Of a DNA stretch of 64,000 nt, positions 1 to 8,261 are shown one piece after another (position 1 is the first letter of the stretch; each line of letters opens with the position of its first letter). The DNA is from Psychromicrobium silvestre (GTDB taxonomy: Bacteria; Actinomycetota; Actinomycetes; Actinomycetales; Micrococcaceae), in contig NZ_JACBYQ010000001.1 in the NCBI RefSeq assembly GCF_013408295.1, positions 1,488,001 to 1,552,000 on the forward strand. The letters are read 5' to 3'. The position numbers and the translations under genes are program-made. The notes below the pieces were generated by a model. The model was not told the origin of the DNA. It worked only from the letters and a program-made list of their open reading frames with translations, and ran no database searches.

Positions 1-500
1 GCGGCAACCTGGCCGGAAGCTAATTTCTTGTCCAGCACAGGAGCCTCGGTGGGCAGCAAGCGACCGGTCACGGTCAACGGGCCCGACGGCGGAGCGGTCA
101 CCTGCCCGGGATCGGCAAGCCAGCCTCGCGCTACCGGAATGACGGTCACCCGGCTAGCCGGAACACCCTTGATGGCGGGGGAACCATCAACCACAAAGGC
201 AGTGACCACCCAATAACCGCTCACACCGTCCTGTAGCCGGTTTTTCACCAGAACCTGCTTTGAGGCATCGAAGTGACCGGTAAAAGTAACTAGATGGTCC
301 GCCGAGCTGGCGGGCATCGATTCACCTGGGGTGAGCAGGGAAGTCAGTGGTTTGAGCTCCTCGGTGGTGACCTTCGGCTGCTCCACGCTCTGCGTGGATC
401 GGGAGAATTGCCACTGGCTCAGCAGCACGAAAACCGTCGATACCAGCAGAGCAAAGAGCAAAGCAGCTATCCAGCGGGGCTTCAGAGCGGTTTTCAGCAC
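1..500 (-). CDS. SURF1 family protein, 3' part beyond window
   Basis: SURF1-like membrane protein, a family linked to cytochrome c oxidase assembly. The start is taken as the GTG at 500 because an in-frame TAA lies two codons upstream; 166 codons are visible and the C-terminal part is outside the window. Residues 8-28 form a hydrophobic membrane segment followed by QWQFSR (29-34), the family's usual post-helix W-R motif. The strand-rich domain follows with a GxF segment near 75 and the RGWL motif at 125-128, which is diagnostic for SURF1. It is transcribed divergently from the ABC pair. No strong Shine-Dalgarno is visible. Family assignment is firm; the precise role in oxidase biogenesis is known from homologues, not from this sequence. 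Confidence 0.85.
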   Translation of the reverse strand, partial: MLKTALKPRWIAALLFALLVSTVFVLLSQWQFSRSTQSVEQPKVTTEELKPLTSLLTPGESMPASSADHLVTFTGHFDASKQVLVKNRLQDGVSGYWVVTAFVVDGSPAIKGVPASRVTVIPVARGWLADPGQVTAPPSGPLTVTGRLLPTEAPVLDKKLASGQVA

Positions 501-582
501 AGCTTAACGGTACTTCGTCCCGCTGTAGAAAAACGAACGGGCTCCCTCTAGACCTCCCCAACGGCAGTTCTGCGGACTAGGC

Positions 583-2301
583 TTGAACTTTGTGCGCACA
601 TACCCCTATCCAATGGCTGAACCGACCGAGACCCGGTCGCCGGTCCGCTATTTGAGCTGGCTGGGCTTACAACAGTTGCCCAGCCTGGCCGGTGGTGTGC
701 TCTTCGGCTCGCTCTGGCTACTAGCCCAGGCGTTGATGCCCTATGTGCTCGGCTTAGCCATTGACTACGGCGTGAATGGCAAGGACTGGAATGTCCTGTT
801 GCTGTGCGCCCTCGCCATGCTGGTACTCGGTGCCCTGCAGGCCGTTTTTGCTGTGCTCCGGCACCGGATCGCGGTTTCCAATTGGATGCAAGCCTCTTTC
901 CGTTCGGTGCAATTGATAGGCCATAAGATCTCCCGCACCGGCGCCGCACTGCCGCGAGCCATCTCCACGGGAGAACTCGTCAACACGGCCGCCTCTGATG
1001 CCACCCGAATCGGTCAGATCTATGACCTCACCGCCAGGCTCTCTGGCGCTTTGCTCTCCTATCTTTTGGTCTCGGTGTTGATCTGGCAGATTTCCTGGGG
1101 CTTGGGTTTGACCGTGTTGGTCGGGGTACCGGTGTGCTGCGCCTTATTGCTATTCATCATTCGTCCTCTTCAAGCTCGGCAGCGTGAGCAACGCGAAATG
1201 TCCGGAAAGATGACGGCGGTGGGTGCCGATACGGTGGCCGGACTTCGGGTGCTGCGCGGCATTGGCGGCGAGCATATTTTCGTGGCCCGCTACCGCGAGC
1301 GCTCTCAAGATACGCGGTTCAGCGGCAATAAGGTTGCCCGTTCGGTAGCTACCCTGGAGGGTACCCAGCTACTGGTGACCGGTGGTTTCAGCGTGTTTTT
1401 CACCTGGCTGGGAGCCGCGATGGCATTGCGCGGGGAAATCAGTATCGGACAGCTCATCTCGCTCTACGGATTCTCGGTTTTCCTGGTTACCCCGGTGCGA
1501 ATCCTCTCCGAAATGGTCTCCGCGGCGATCCGCGGTTATGTCGGAGCCCGTAAAACCATCGCGGTGCTCGCCACGCCACCGGCCTTCACCGATCAGGGCA
1601 GCGCCTCGGCGCCTGCTGGTCCTGCCGAGCTCAAGGACAGCGCGAGCGGTGCGGTGGTCCATCCCGGCCGATTGACCGCCGTGGTGAGCGCCGATCCGGC
1701 CGCTTCTGCCGAACTCGCCGAGCGGCTGGCTCGCTTCGATGACTCCGTGCTGACCGAGCAACCTGTTTTCTGGGGCGGCGTTGACACCCGGCAGATCGGT
1801 TTAGAAGCGTTACGGGAGCGCATCGTCTTTAGCGAAGCAGATCCGCAGCTTTTCTCCGGCCCGCTCAGGGAGCTTCTTGATCCGGCTCAGCGCAACAGTG
1901 ACCAGCAGATCTTCCGTGCGCTGGAGAATGCCAGCGCCATGGACATCCTGGACGGTCTGGAAGAGGGCCTGGACCACCACGTCACCGAACGAGGCCGCGG
2001 CTTCTCCGGCGGCCAACGGCAGCGGCTTGCGCTCAGCCGGGCGCTACTCACCGAAGCGGAAACCCTGCTGCTGGTGGAACCCACCAGTGCGGTCGATGCA
2101 CATACAGAAGCTCGGATCGCGGCTAGTTTTCAATCCGCCCGGGCCGGTAAGAGTACCCTGCTGGTGACTGCCAGCCCGCTCATGCTGGGTCAGGTGGATG
2201 AGGTACTGCTGATGATTGAGGGCAAAATTTCGGCTCGCGGCACCCATCGCGAACTATTGCAGATTCCTGAGTACAGAGCGGTGGTGATTCGCGGTGAATG
2301 A
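583..2301 (+). CDS. ABC exporter half-transporter with degenerate Walker A (subunit 1)
   Basis: Type IV ABC exporter half: about six membrane helices (residues 20-320) then a nucleotide-binding domain. The ATPase motifs are unusual. Where GxxGxGKST should be (about residues 367-376) the sequence reads VVSADPAASA, with no Gly-rich loop and no Lys. The signature FSGGQ (474-478) is intact. Walker B reads LLLVEP, with Val498 in place of Asp but Glu499 kept, and the switch His region reads TASPLML. This half can therefore offer a good signature but not a good Walker A. It overlaps the next half-transporter by 8 nt, so the two probably form a heterodimer. Starts at 583 (TTG), 592 (GTG) and 613 (ATG) are all possible; TAGGCT at 578-583 sits where a -10 box for a leaderless GTG at 592 would be. 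Substrate unknown. Confidence 0.88.
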   Translation: MNFVRTYPYPMAEPTETRSPVRYLSWLGLQQLPSLAGGVLFGSLWLLAQALMPYVLGLAIDYGVNGKDWNVLLLCALAMLVLGALQAVFAVLRHRIAVSNWMQASFRSVQLIGHKISRTGAALPRAISTGELVNTAASDATRIGQIYDLTARLSGALLSYLLVSVLIWQISWGLGLTVLVGVPVCCALLLFIIRPLQARQREQREMSGKMTAVGADTVAGLRVLRGIGGEHIFVARYRERSQDTRFSGNKVARSVATLEGTQLLVTGGFSVFFTWLGAAMALRGEISIGQLISLYGFSVFLVTPVRILSEMVSAAIRGYVGARKTIAVLATPPAFTDQGSASAPAGPAELKDSASGAVVHPGRLTAVVSADPAASAELAERLARFDDSVLTEQPVFWGGVDTRQIGLEALRERIVFSEADPQLFSGPLRELLDPAQRNSDQQIFRALENASAMDILDGLEEGLDHHVTERGRGFSGGQRQRLALSRALLTEAETLLLVEPTSAVDAHTEARIAASFQSARAGKSTLLVTASPLMLGQVDEVLLMIEGKISARGTHRELLQIPEYRAVVIRGE

Positions 2302-4117
2302 CAACTTTACCGAAGAGCTCGACTCGGTGGACCAGTTGAACGTAGAGGCTTCTCCCCGGCAGGATTCCGCCAGCCTGGGCGAGTCTAAGCTGCCGATCTC
2401 GAATCAGGCGCAGGTCCGTCTCGAAGCCTTGCGCCTGCTGCGCCAACATCGATCCGCATTGATCAAGATGGTCAGCCTCTTTGTACTGGCGGCCATCGCC
2501 GGACTAGCCGGTCCGGCACTGCTGAGGCTGCTGATTGACGATATCAGCGCCGGAACCACCATTGATCAGGTCATGCTGATCGGCATACTGTTGCTGATCT
2601 TCGTGCTGCTACAGGCGGTGCTGCAACGCTTCGCGGTGACTGCCAGCATGGTCCAGGGTGAAAAGGTCTTCGCCCAGTTGCGTGAAGAGTTCATGGAGCA
2701 AGTCACCTCCTTGCCACTGTCCACAGTGGAAAAGGCGGGGACCGGCGATTTGGTCTCCCGAACCACCAATGACGTCGAGGCGGTCTCCTTCGCGGTGCGT
2801 TTCGCGGTGCCCCAGATCTTGGTGGGTGCGGTGACCCTATTGCTCACGGTGGTTGCCGCCGTCGTCATTTCCCCGATCACCGCGGTCTCGCTGCTGGCCG
2901 GGTTACCGCTGCTCATCCCGATCACTCGCTGGTACCTGAAGCGCTCTGCCGCGGGCTATGCCACCGAACGGGAAGCCTATTCGGTGATCAATGGCGCGAT
3001 TTCGGAAAGCGTTGAAGGCGCGATGACCGTTGATGCGCTGAACCTGGGAGCGCAGCGCCGGAAGAAGATGGGAGCCGGGCTAAGCGGCGCCTTCAACGCC
3101 GAGCGCTATACCCTCTGGCTGCGCAGCTGGCTCTTTCCGATCACCGAATTCGCCTTTTGGCTTCCGGTCGCGGTGGTCTTAGTCTGGGGCGGCTGGCTAG
3201 CTTCCCAGGGCATTGTCAGTGCCGGTGTGGTAGCCGCCGTGGCACTCTACGCGGTGCAGATGGTCGATCCGGTGAACACCTTGATTATGTGGCTCGACGA
3301 GTTGCAGGTCGGTGCTGCCTCGCTGGCCCGAATTACCGGCATCAAAGAGGTTGCCCCGGACCGGATCACCACGGATGCGGTGCCGGAGAATGACGATATC
3401 GTGGTCAGCGGCGCCCGCTACGCCTATCGGGAGGGTCACGATGTGCTGCACGGCGTGGACCTCACGCTGCGCCGTGGCGAACGGCTCGCCGTGGTCGGCC
3501 CTTCCGGGGCGGGAAAATCCACCCTGGGCCGGCTAATCGCGGGCATCCATCCACCCACGGCGGGGTCCGTTACGGTGGGTGGCGTGCCGCTGGTTGATCG
3601 GCCGCTGGATCAGTTGCGCACCGAAGTGGTGTTGGTCACCCAGGAACACCATGTCTTCGTGGGTTCAGTAACGGATAACGTCCGGCTTGGCCGTGCAGAT
3701 GCTTCGGTGAGTGAAGTGGAAAAGGCATTGGCCGACGTCGGCGCGCTGGCTTGGGCGCAAGCCCTCCCCGAGGGGCTGGAGACCGAAGTGGGTTCCGGGG
3801 CTTATGCGCTCACCCCGGCTCAGGCTCAGGAGATCGCGCTTGCCCGGCTGGTGCTGGCCGATCCGCATACCTTGGTGCTGGACGAGGCGACCTCGCTGAT
3901 CGACCCGCAGGCCGCCCGTGACCTGGAGCGCTCACTCAATGCGGTGCTGAGCGGTCGCACCGTGGTGGCCATTGCGCACCGGCTACATACCGCTCACGAT
4001 GCGGATCGGGTGGCGGTGGTGGATGGCGGCCGGATCACCGAAATTGGCTCCCACGATGAGTTGCTGGCGCTAGAGGGTTCCTACGCTGCGCTCTGGCACT
4101 CCTGGCGCACCGAGTAG
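2294..4117 (+). CDS. ABC exporter half-transporter with degenerate signature (subunit 2)
   Basis: Second half of the exporter, GTG start inside the end of the first gene. An N-terminal stretch of about 45 residues precedes six membrane helices (about 60-340). The nucleotide-binding domain has an intact Walker A, GPSGAGKST (402-410), a Q-loop VTQEHHVFVG, Walker B LVLDEATS (527-534) with the catalytic Glu, and a switch His in AIAHRL. The ABC signature is lost: LTPAQ (506-510) stands in place of LSGGQ. These defects complement those of the upstream subunit, so one composite ATP site would be sound and the other degenerate, as in known heterodimeric exporters. Translationally coupled to the upstream gene. 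Cargo cannot be inferred. Confidence 0.9.
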   Translation: MNDNFTEELDSVDQLNVEASPRQDSASLGESKLPISNQAQVRLEALRLLRQHRSALIKMVSLFVLAAIAGLAGPALLRLLIDDISAGTTIDQVMLIGILLLIFVLLQAVLQRFAVTASMVQGEKVFAQLREEFMEQVTSLPLSTVEKAGTGDLVSRTTNDVEAVSFAVRFAVPQILVGAVTLLLTVVAAVVISPITAVSLLAGLPLLIPITRWYLKRSAAGYATEREAYSVINGAISESVEGAMTVDALNLGAQRRKKMGAGLSGAFNAERYTLWLRSWLFPITEFAFWLPVAVVLVWGGWLASQGIVSAGVVAAVALYAVQMVDPVNTLIMWLDELQVGAASLARITGIKEVAPDRITTDAVPENDDIVVSGARYAYREGHDVLHGVDLTLRRGERLAVVGPSGAGKSTLGRLIAGIHPPTAGSVTVGGVPLVDRPLDQLRTEVVLVTQEHHVFVGSVTDNVRLGRADASVSEVEKALADVGALAWAQALPEGLETEVGSGAYALTPAQAQEIALARLVLADPHTLVLDEATSLIDPQAARDLERSLNAVLSGRTVVAIAHRLHTAHDADRVAVVDGGRITEIGSHDELLALEGSYAALWHSWRTE

Positions 4118-4135
4118 CACCCGGTCTAAGGAGCC

Positions 4136-4450
4136 TTAGGGCACCCCGAGTAGCCGTAGCCCTGCTGCGGTCAAGGCCGCCGCGAGGACGACGAGGACAA
4201 AGGGTGCCTTCCGCCAGGCCAGGAACCCGGCCACCAGCACCCCTGCCGGGCGAGCGAAGCCAGCGAACCCGTGCCCTTCAATCAGTGCACTGGTCATCAC
4301 CAGGGCACTAAAAAGAACGACGACGGCGACCGTCATCACCCGCTCGGCCCGCACTGAGATCTTCACCCGGCGGCGCAGCACCGTGCCGCCAAAACGGAAG
4401 GCAAAGGTGCCGATTCCTAAGATCACGGCAGCCACCACGAGCGCGGTCAT
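4136..4450 (-). CDS. azlD: AzlD family branched-chain amino acid transport protein
   Basis: Small hydrophobic protein of 104 residues with about four membrane segments, the partner of AzlC. AzlCD (YgaZH type) proteins export branched-chain amino acids and related compounds. The ATG at 4450 overlaps the azlC stop as ATGA, so the pair is translationally coupled. The basic stretch RRRVKISVRAERV after the first helix is typical of the family. The gene converges on the ABC exporter pair with an 18-bp gap. Confidence 0.85.
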   Translation of the reverse strand: MTALVVAAVILGIGTFAFRFGGTVLRRRVKISVRAERVMTVAVVVLFSALVMTSALIEGHGFAGFARPAGVLVAGFLAWRKAPFVLVVLAAALTAAGLRLLGVP

Positions 4451-5166
4451 GGCTGAGACCTATGCTCTAGCGGGGCTTCGGGGCTTTTGAAGGGCCAGGC
4501 CGCCAGCACTCCCACTAGCGCCAGGATGACCGGCATCCCGGCGGGTAAGAAGGGTGAGGTGACCAAAGCTATCGCTGCACCAATAGCCGCAGCCCGGCGA
4601 ATCGCCGCATCGGTCAGCGAGGGTAGCAGTAGCGCCAGCAGCACCGCCGGAAACGCGGCGTCGAGGCCCAGTACATTGGTGTCCTTAATGAACCCGCCAC
4701 CATAAGCCCCCAGCAGGGTGCCGAGATTCCAACAGAGGAAGAGTCCGATGCCGCAGAGCCAATAGGCAGCCCTGCGCTTCTCGGTTCCCTGCTGGGTCAT
4801 CGTGAAAGCCACCGTTTCATCTGCCATCAGGTAGGAACCAAAGAGCCGGTCTCGGAGACGTTCGCCAAAAGCATCGGCCACCGCGAAGCCGAGCGGGACA
4901 TGGCGCATATTGACTAAAAGCCCGGCCAGCATCGCGGCGAAGGGATTTCCACCGGAGGCGACTAAGCCAATGAAAATGAATTGGGAGGCACCGGCAAAGA
5001 CCACCAGGGAGAGCATTACGGGAACCCAGAGCGGTAAGCCGGTACTCACCGCGATGGCTCCAAAGGAAACCCCGACTAAGGCGTCGGCCAGGCAGACCAG
5101 GGCGATGTTCCGAACCAGGGCTCGGTCGAGCGGCCCCGAGAGTGAAGTTCGCCATATCGAACGCAT
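4447..5166 (-). CDS. azlC: AzlC family permease
   Basis: Larger subunit of an AzlCD-type amino acid exporter, 239 residues from the ATG at 5166 (a TTG at 5172 is in frame). The conserved AzlC core is clear: a first helix with DALVGVSFGAIAVSTG, the segment ASQFIFIGLVASGGNPFAA, then NMRHVPLGFAVADAF (family consensus N-R-H/Y) and YLMADETVA. About six membrane segments. It is divergent from an XRE-cupin regulator, a frequent arrangement for AzlCD exporters, and the gap between them carries repeated TCGAAC boxes that may bind that regulator. Confidence 0.9.
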   Translation of the reverse strand: MRSIWRTSLSGPLDRALVRNIALVCLADALVGVSFGAIAVSTGLPLWVPVMLSLVVFAGASQFIFIGLVASGGNPFAAMLAGLLVNMRHVPLGFAVADAFGERLRDRLFGSYLMADETVAFTMTQQGTEKRRAAYWLCGIGLFLCWNLGTLLGAYGGGFIKDTNVLGLDAAFPAVLLALLLPSLTDAAIRRAAAIGAAIALVTSPFLPAGMPVILALVGVLAAWPFKSPEAPLEHRSQP

Positions 5167-5230
5167 GTCCAATATAATGGTTCATGTGGCATCGTTCGTC
5201 AAATCGAACAGTCGTGCGCTAAATCGAACA
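5154..5230. promoter_or_regulatory. azlC/regulator intergenic region with repeated TCGAAC boxes
   Basis: The motif TCGAAC occurs at 5157-5162, 5203-5208 and 5223-5228, with a reverse-complement-like tcgttc at 5192-5197. The last two lie in identical decamers AAATCGAACA at 5201-5210 and 5221-5230, exactly 20 bp (about two helical turns) apart. A perfect TATAAT lies at 5173-5178 on the plus strand, with no good -35 box. The layout suggests an operator for the divergently encoded XRE-cupin protein; this is inference from spacing and position. Confidence 0.45.
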
Positions 5231-5272
5231 CGGTACATCAGATGCAGCTATTCGGACCCCAACGGAGTATTT

Positions 5273-5833
5273 GTGGAAAGCCAGAGCACAGCCCTTTTGG
5301 AGATGATCGCCGCCAGCTTGCAGCGGGAGCGGCAAAGGACTGGCCTGTCCATCACCGAACTGGCCAGACAAGCCAAAATCTCCAAGTCCACGCTGTCTCA
5401 GCTGGAATCGGCTCAAGGAAACCCCAGCGTAGAGACGCTCTGGGCGCTCTGCGTGGCGCTTGGCATCACCTTTGCCGATCTGGTCGATACGCCCAGACCG
5501 CAAGTGCGGCTGATCAGAGCGGATGAAGGAGCGGTAGTCGCCTCGGAGAAGGCTAATTACCTAGCTACTGTGCTGTCCTCCAGCCCGCCCAACACTCGCC
5601 GCGATATCTATCAACTACTTGCCCAGCCCGGTAAGGACCGTCGCTCGGAACCGCACTCAACCGGCGTCGTGGAACACGTCATCCTGGGCACCGGCCGTGC
5701 GCTGGTGGGTTTGGCCGAGGACCCCGTGGAGCTTCTGCCAGGAGACTACCTCTGCTATCCCGGCGATGTGCCGCACCTCTTCAGCGCCCTGGAAGCCAAT
5801 ACCCGGGCAGTGCTGATCTCGGAACAGCCCTAA
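5273..5833 (+). CDS. XRE family transcriptional regulator with cupin sensor domain
   Basis: DNA-binding regulator of 186 residues. The GTG at 5273 is chosen because GGAG at 5264-5267 lies 5 nt upstream and the helix-turn-helix begins soon after; the longer open frame upstream only runs antisense to azlC. The HTH (about residues 10-65) has the XRE pattern with RTGLSITELARQA and ISKSTLSQLESAQGNPSVETL. The C-terminal half (about 110-186) is a small cupin with ELLPGDYLCYPGDVPHLF. Regulators of this architecture commonly sit beside amino acid exporter genes and sense a small metabolite. Probably controls azlCD and itself. Confidence 0.9.
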   Translation: MESQSTALLEMIAASLQRERQRTGLSITELARQAKISKSTLSQLESAQGNPSVETLWALCVALGITFADLVDTPRPQVRLIRADEGAVVASEKANYLATVLSSSPPNTRRDIYQLLAQPGKDRRSEPHSTGVVEHVILGTGRALVGLAEDPVELLPGDYLCYPGDVPHLFSALEANTRAVLISEQP

Positions 5834-5870
5834 GCAAGGACAGCCCAGTGCCAGAGCAGCCCTGGGGTAC

Positions 5871-6365
5871 CTAGTCGCTGAAAATCGGCGTCGAGTTGAT
5901 CAGCTCGGAGATCACCTCGGCATCGTGTGCCCGGCGCAGTGACTCACGGAAGTTCTCCTTGGAGAGAGCGCGAGCCAGCACGGCCAGTACCGAGAGGTGC
6001 TGGGAAAAGGAGGCGGCCGGCGTACCGATCAGCAAAATGACGTTCGCCGGTCCGTCGGCAGCGCCAAAGTCCAGGGCATGCCCAAATTTGGTCACCCCCA
6101 CCGCCACCGTGGTCTGCTGCACGAATTCGCTCCGTGCATGTGGCAGGCCGATGCCGCCGGGTAGCCCGGTAGCCAACTGGTGTTCGCGTGAATAGACCTG
6201 CTCCAGAAAGCCTTCCAGGTTAGTCACTCGCCCGGCCCGAAACATCCGCTCGGCAAGCTGGGCGGAGGCCTCCTCCCGGGTGGCTGCCACCATCTCCAGG
6301 ATGACCAACTCCGGGCTGGTCAACTGCGGATCGTAGCGGTGCCATTCGTCTTCAAACTGAACCAT
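5871..6365 (-). CDS. PTS EIIA domain protein (fructose/mannitol type)
   Basis: Single-domain PTS enzyme IIA of the fructose/mannitol/PtsN class, about 164 residues. The phosphorylatable His is in GIGLPHARSEF (about residue 77), followed by the usual TTVAVGVTKFG and NVILLIGTP strands and the QHLSVLAVLARAL helix. The ATG at 6365 overlaps the glpD stop as TGATG, so it is co-translated with glycerol-3-phosphate dehydrogenase. No EIIB or EIIC gene is near, so it may be a regulatory EIIA or serve a transporter elsewhere. An in-frame GTG at 6368 is an alternative start. Confidence 0.88.
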   Translation of the reverse strand: MVQFEDEWHRYDPQLTSPELVILEMVAATREEASAQLAERMFRAGRVTNLEGFLEQVYSREHQLATGLPGGIGLPHARSEFVQQTTVAVGVTKFGHALDFGAADGPANVILLIGTPAASFSQHLSVLAVLARALSKENFRESLRRAHDAEVISELINSTPIFSD

Positions 6366-8167
6366 CACTGAGCCGTGGAACTCTCTGAGATATCCTCCAC
6401 GCCCAGCCGAACCGCATCGGCGGAGGCATCGTCGGGCTGCTCTTGACTGAGGCGCTCCGCTTCCACCCGAGCCAGATAGTGCTTGACTTCACTCTCCTGC
6501 TTGGCTTGGCTCCAACCAAGGATGGGAGCCATTAATTCGCCCACAACGGGGGCTGCCGCCACGCCTCGGTCCCAGGACTCAATCGAGATCCTGGTCCGCC
6601 GGGTCAGCACATCGTTGACATGCAAGGCACCCTCCTGAGTGGCCGCGTAGACCACCTCGGCGCGAAGATAATCGTCCGCCCCGGGAAGCGGCTCGGCCAG
6701 TGTGGGGTCGGCCGCAATCAGTTCCAGCACTTCGGAGGTCATCGAACCGTAGCGGCCCAGCAAATGCTCCAGCCGGGCCACATGAACTCCGGACTCCTCA
6801 GCGGTCCGATTCCTCCGGTTCCAAGCCGCTTTGTAGCCGACCGCGCCGAGCAGCGGGATGGTTTCGGTGCAGCTTTCCGGTACCTTCTCGTCCAGGGTCC
6901 GGGTGGCCTCGTCCACGGCATCCTTGGCCATCACCCGATAAGTGGTGTACTTGCCGCCGGCCACCACCACCAGACCAGGTACCGGGTGTGCCACCACATG
7001 CTCCCGAGAGAGCTTGGCCGTTGAGTCGTTTTCCCCCGCCAGCAAGGGCCGCAGCCCGGCATAGACACCTTCCACGTCTTCCCTGGTGAGGGGCCGCTTG
7101 AGCACCTTATTGACGTGCTCCAGCACATAGTCAATATCCGCCGAGGAAGCTGCCGGATGCGCCTTGTCCAGCTTCCAATCGGTATCCGTGGTGCCAATGA
7201 TCCAGTGCCTGCCCCAAGGAATCACGAAGAGCACGGATTTTTCGGTGCGCAGAATCAGTCCGACCGTGGATTGGAAGCGGTCACGCGGCACCACTAGGTG
7301 GATTCCCTTGGAAGCGCGCACCTTCAGCTGACCGCGATCGGTCACCATGGCCTGGGTTTCATCGGTCCAAACACCGGTCGCATTGACCACCTGCTTGGCC
7401 CGGATATCAAACTCGGTGCCGTCCAGCTGATTGCGGACCCGGGCACCCACTACCCGTTCGCCCTCGCGCAAGAAGTTGACCACCTTCACTCCATTGGCGG
7501 CATAGGCACCGTAAGAAACAGCGGTTCGGACGACGTCGGTCACCAACCTAGCGTCGTCAACTTGCGCGTCGTAATAGCGAATCGAGCCGATCATCGCGTC
7601 ATCTTTGAGACTCGGTGCAGCCCTCAAGGTGCCGCGCTTACTCAGATGCTTATGGAAGGGGACACCTCGAGAGTTGCCGCTGGTCAGGCCCAAGGTGTCA
7701 TAGAGCATGATGCCCGCGCCAACATAGGGGCGCTCGACGAATCGTTTGGTCAGTGGGTAGAGGAAGGGCACCGGGCGAACCAGGTGCGGGGCGATCCGCT
7801 GGATCAGCAAACCACGCTCCTGCAAGGCTTCCTGAACCAGGGCGAAATCCAGCATCTCCAAGTAGCGTAGACCGCCGTGGATCAGCTTGGAGGAGCGGCT
7901 GGAGGTACCGGAGGCCCAGTCGTTCATCTCGACGATGCCAACTTTGAGGCCTCGGGTGACCGCGTCAAGAGCGGAGCCAGCGCCCACTACACCGCCGCCG
8001 ACAATGAGCACATCCAGTTCTTGTCCGGGTTCCATGGTTCCGGCCAAAGCAGCCAGTGAGGCCTCCCGGAATTCCGGGCTGAGCGCACCACCCGCATTCC
8101 GCTCAGGTTTCACCGAGGACGTTCCTGCGGCGCTGCTGGCTGTGGTCCGGTTACGTGATGCTGGCAC
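6365..8167 (-). CDS. glpD: Glycerol-3-phosphate dehydrogenase/oxidase
   Basis: FAD enzyme oxidising sn-glycerol 3-phosphate to dihydroxyacetone phosphate, feeding electrons to the respiratory chain. 600 residues, normal for actinobacterial GlpD. The dinucleotide motif DVLIVGGGVVGAGSALD (about residues 52-68) is followed by the family signature SGTSSRSSKLIHGGLRYLE. The C-terminal GlpD cap domain is present. The GTG start at 8167 has an AGGAGG 5 nt upstream. The first 45 residues are low-complexity and may be dispensable. It is followed by an EIIA gene in the same transcript, suggesting a link between glycerol catabolism and PTS signalling. Confidence 0.95.
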   Translation of the reverse strand: MPASRNRTTASSAAGTSSVKPERNAGGALSPEFREASLAALAGTMEPGQELDVLIVGGGVVGAGSALDAVTRGLKVGIVEMNDWASGTSSRSSKLIHGGLRYLEMLDFALVQEALQERGLLIQRIAPHLVRPVPFLYPLTKRFVERPYVGAGIMLYDTLGLTSGNSRGVPFHKHLSKRGTLRAAPSLKDDAMIGSIRYYDAQVDDARLVTDVVRTAVSYGAYAANGVKVVNFLREGERVVGARVRNQLDGTEFDIRAKQVVNATGVWTDETQAMVTDRGQLKVRASKGIHLVVPRDRFQSTVGLILRTEKSVLFVIPWGRHWIIGTTDTDWKLDKAHPAASSADIDYVLEHVNKVLKRPLTREDVEGVYAGLRPLLAGENDSTAKLSREHVVAHPVPGLVVVAGGKYTTYRVMAKDAVDEATRTLDEKVPESCTETIPLLGAVGYKAAWNRRNRTAEESGVHVARLEHLLGRYGSMTSEVLELIAADPTLAEPLPGADDYLRAEVVYAATQEGALHVNDVLTRRTRISIESWDRGVAAAPVVGELMAPILGWSQAKQESEVKHYLARVEAERLSQEQPDDASADAVRLGVEDISESSTAQ

Positions 8168-8261
8168 GGTGGCCTCCTGATGGATTCATCTTCATTGGCG
8201 ATACCTCCAGAATAGTTCTTTTGCAGCATCGTCAGCTAGCGGGGAATCCTCAGGTATTCAC

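Noticed and set aside
4910-5272. Upstream extension of the XRE-cupin gene
   Set aside because: It runs antisense to azlC and lacks conserved residues; the GTG at 5273 has a Shine-Dalgarno and matches the domain start.
7298-7870. Plus-strand frame of 190 codons opposite glpD
   Set aside because: Shadow of the glpD reading frame; no start signal and no recognisable domain.
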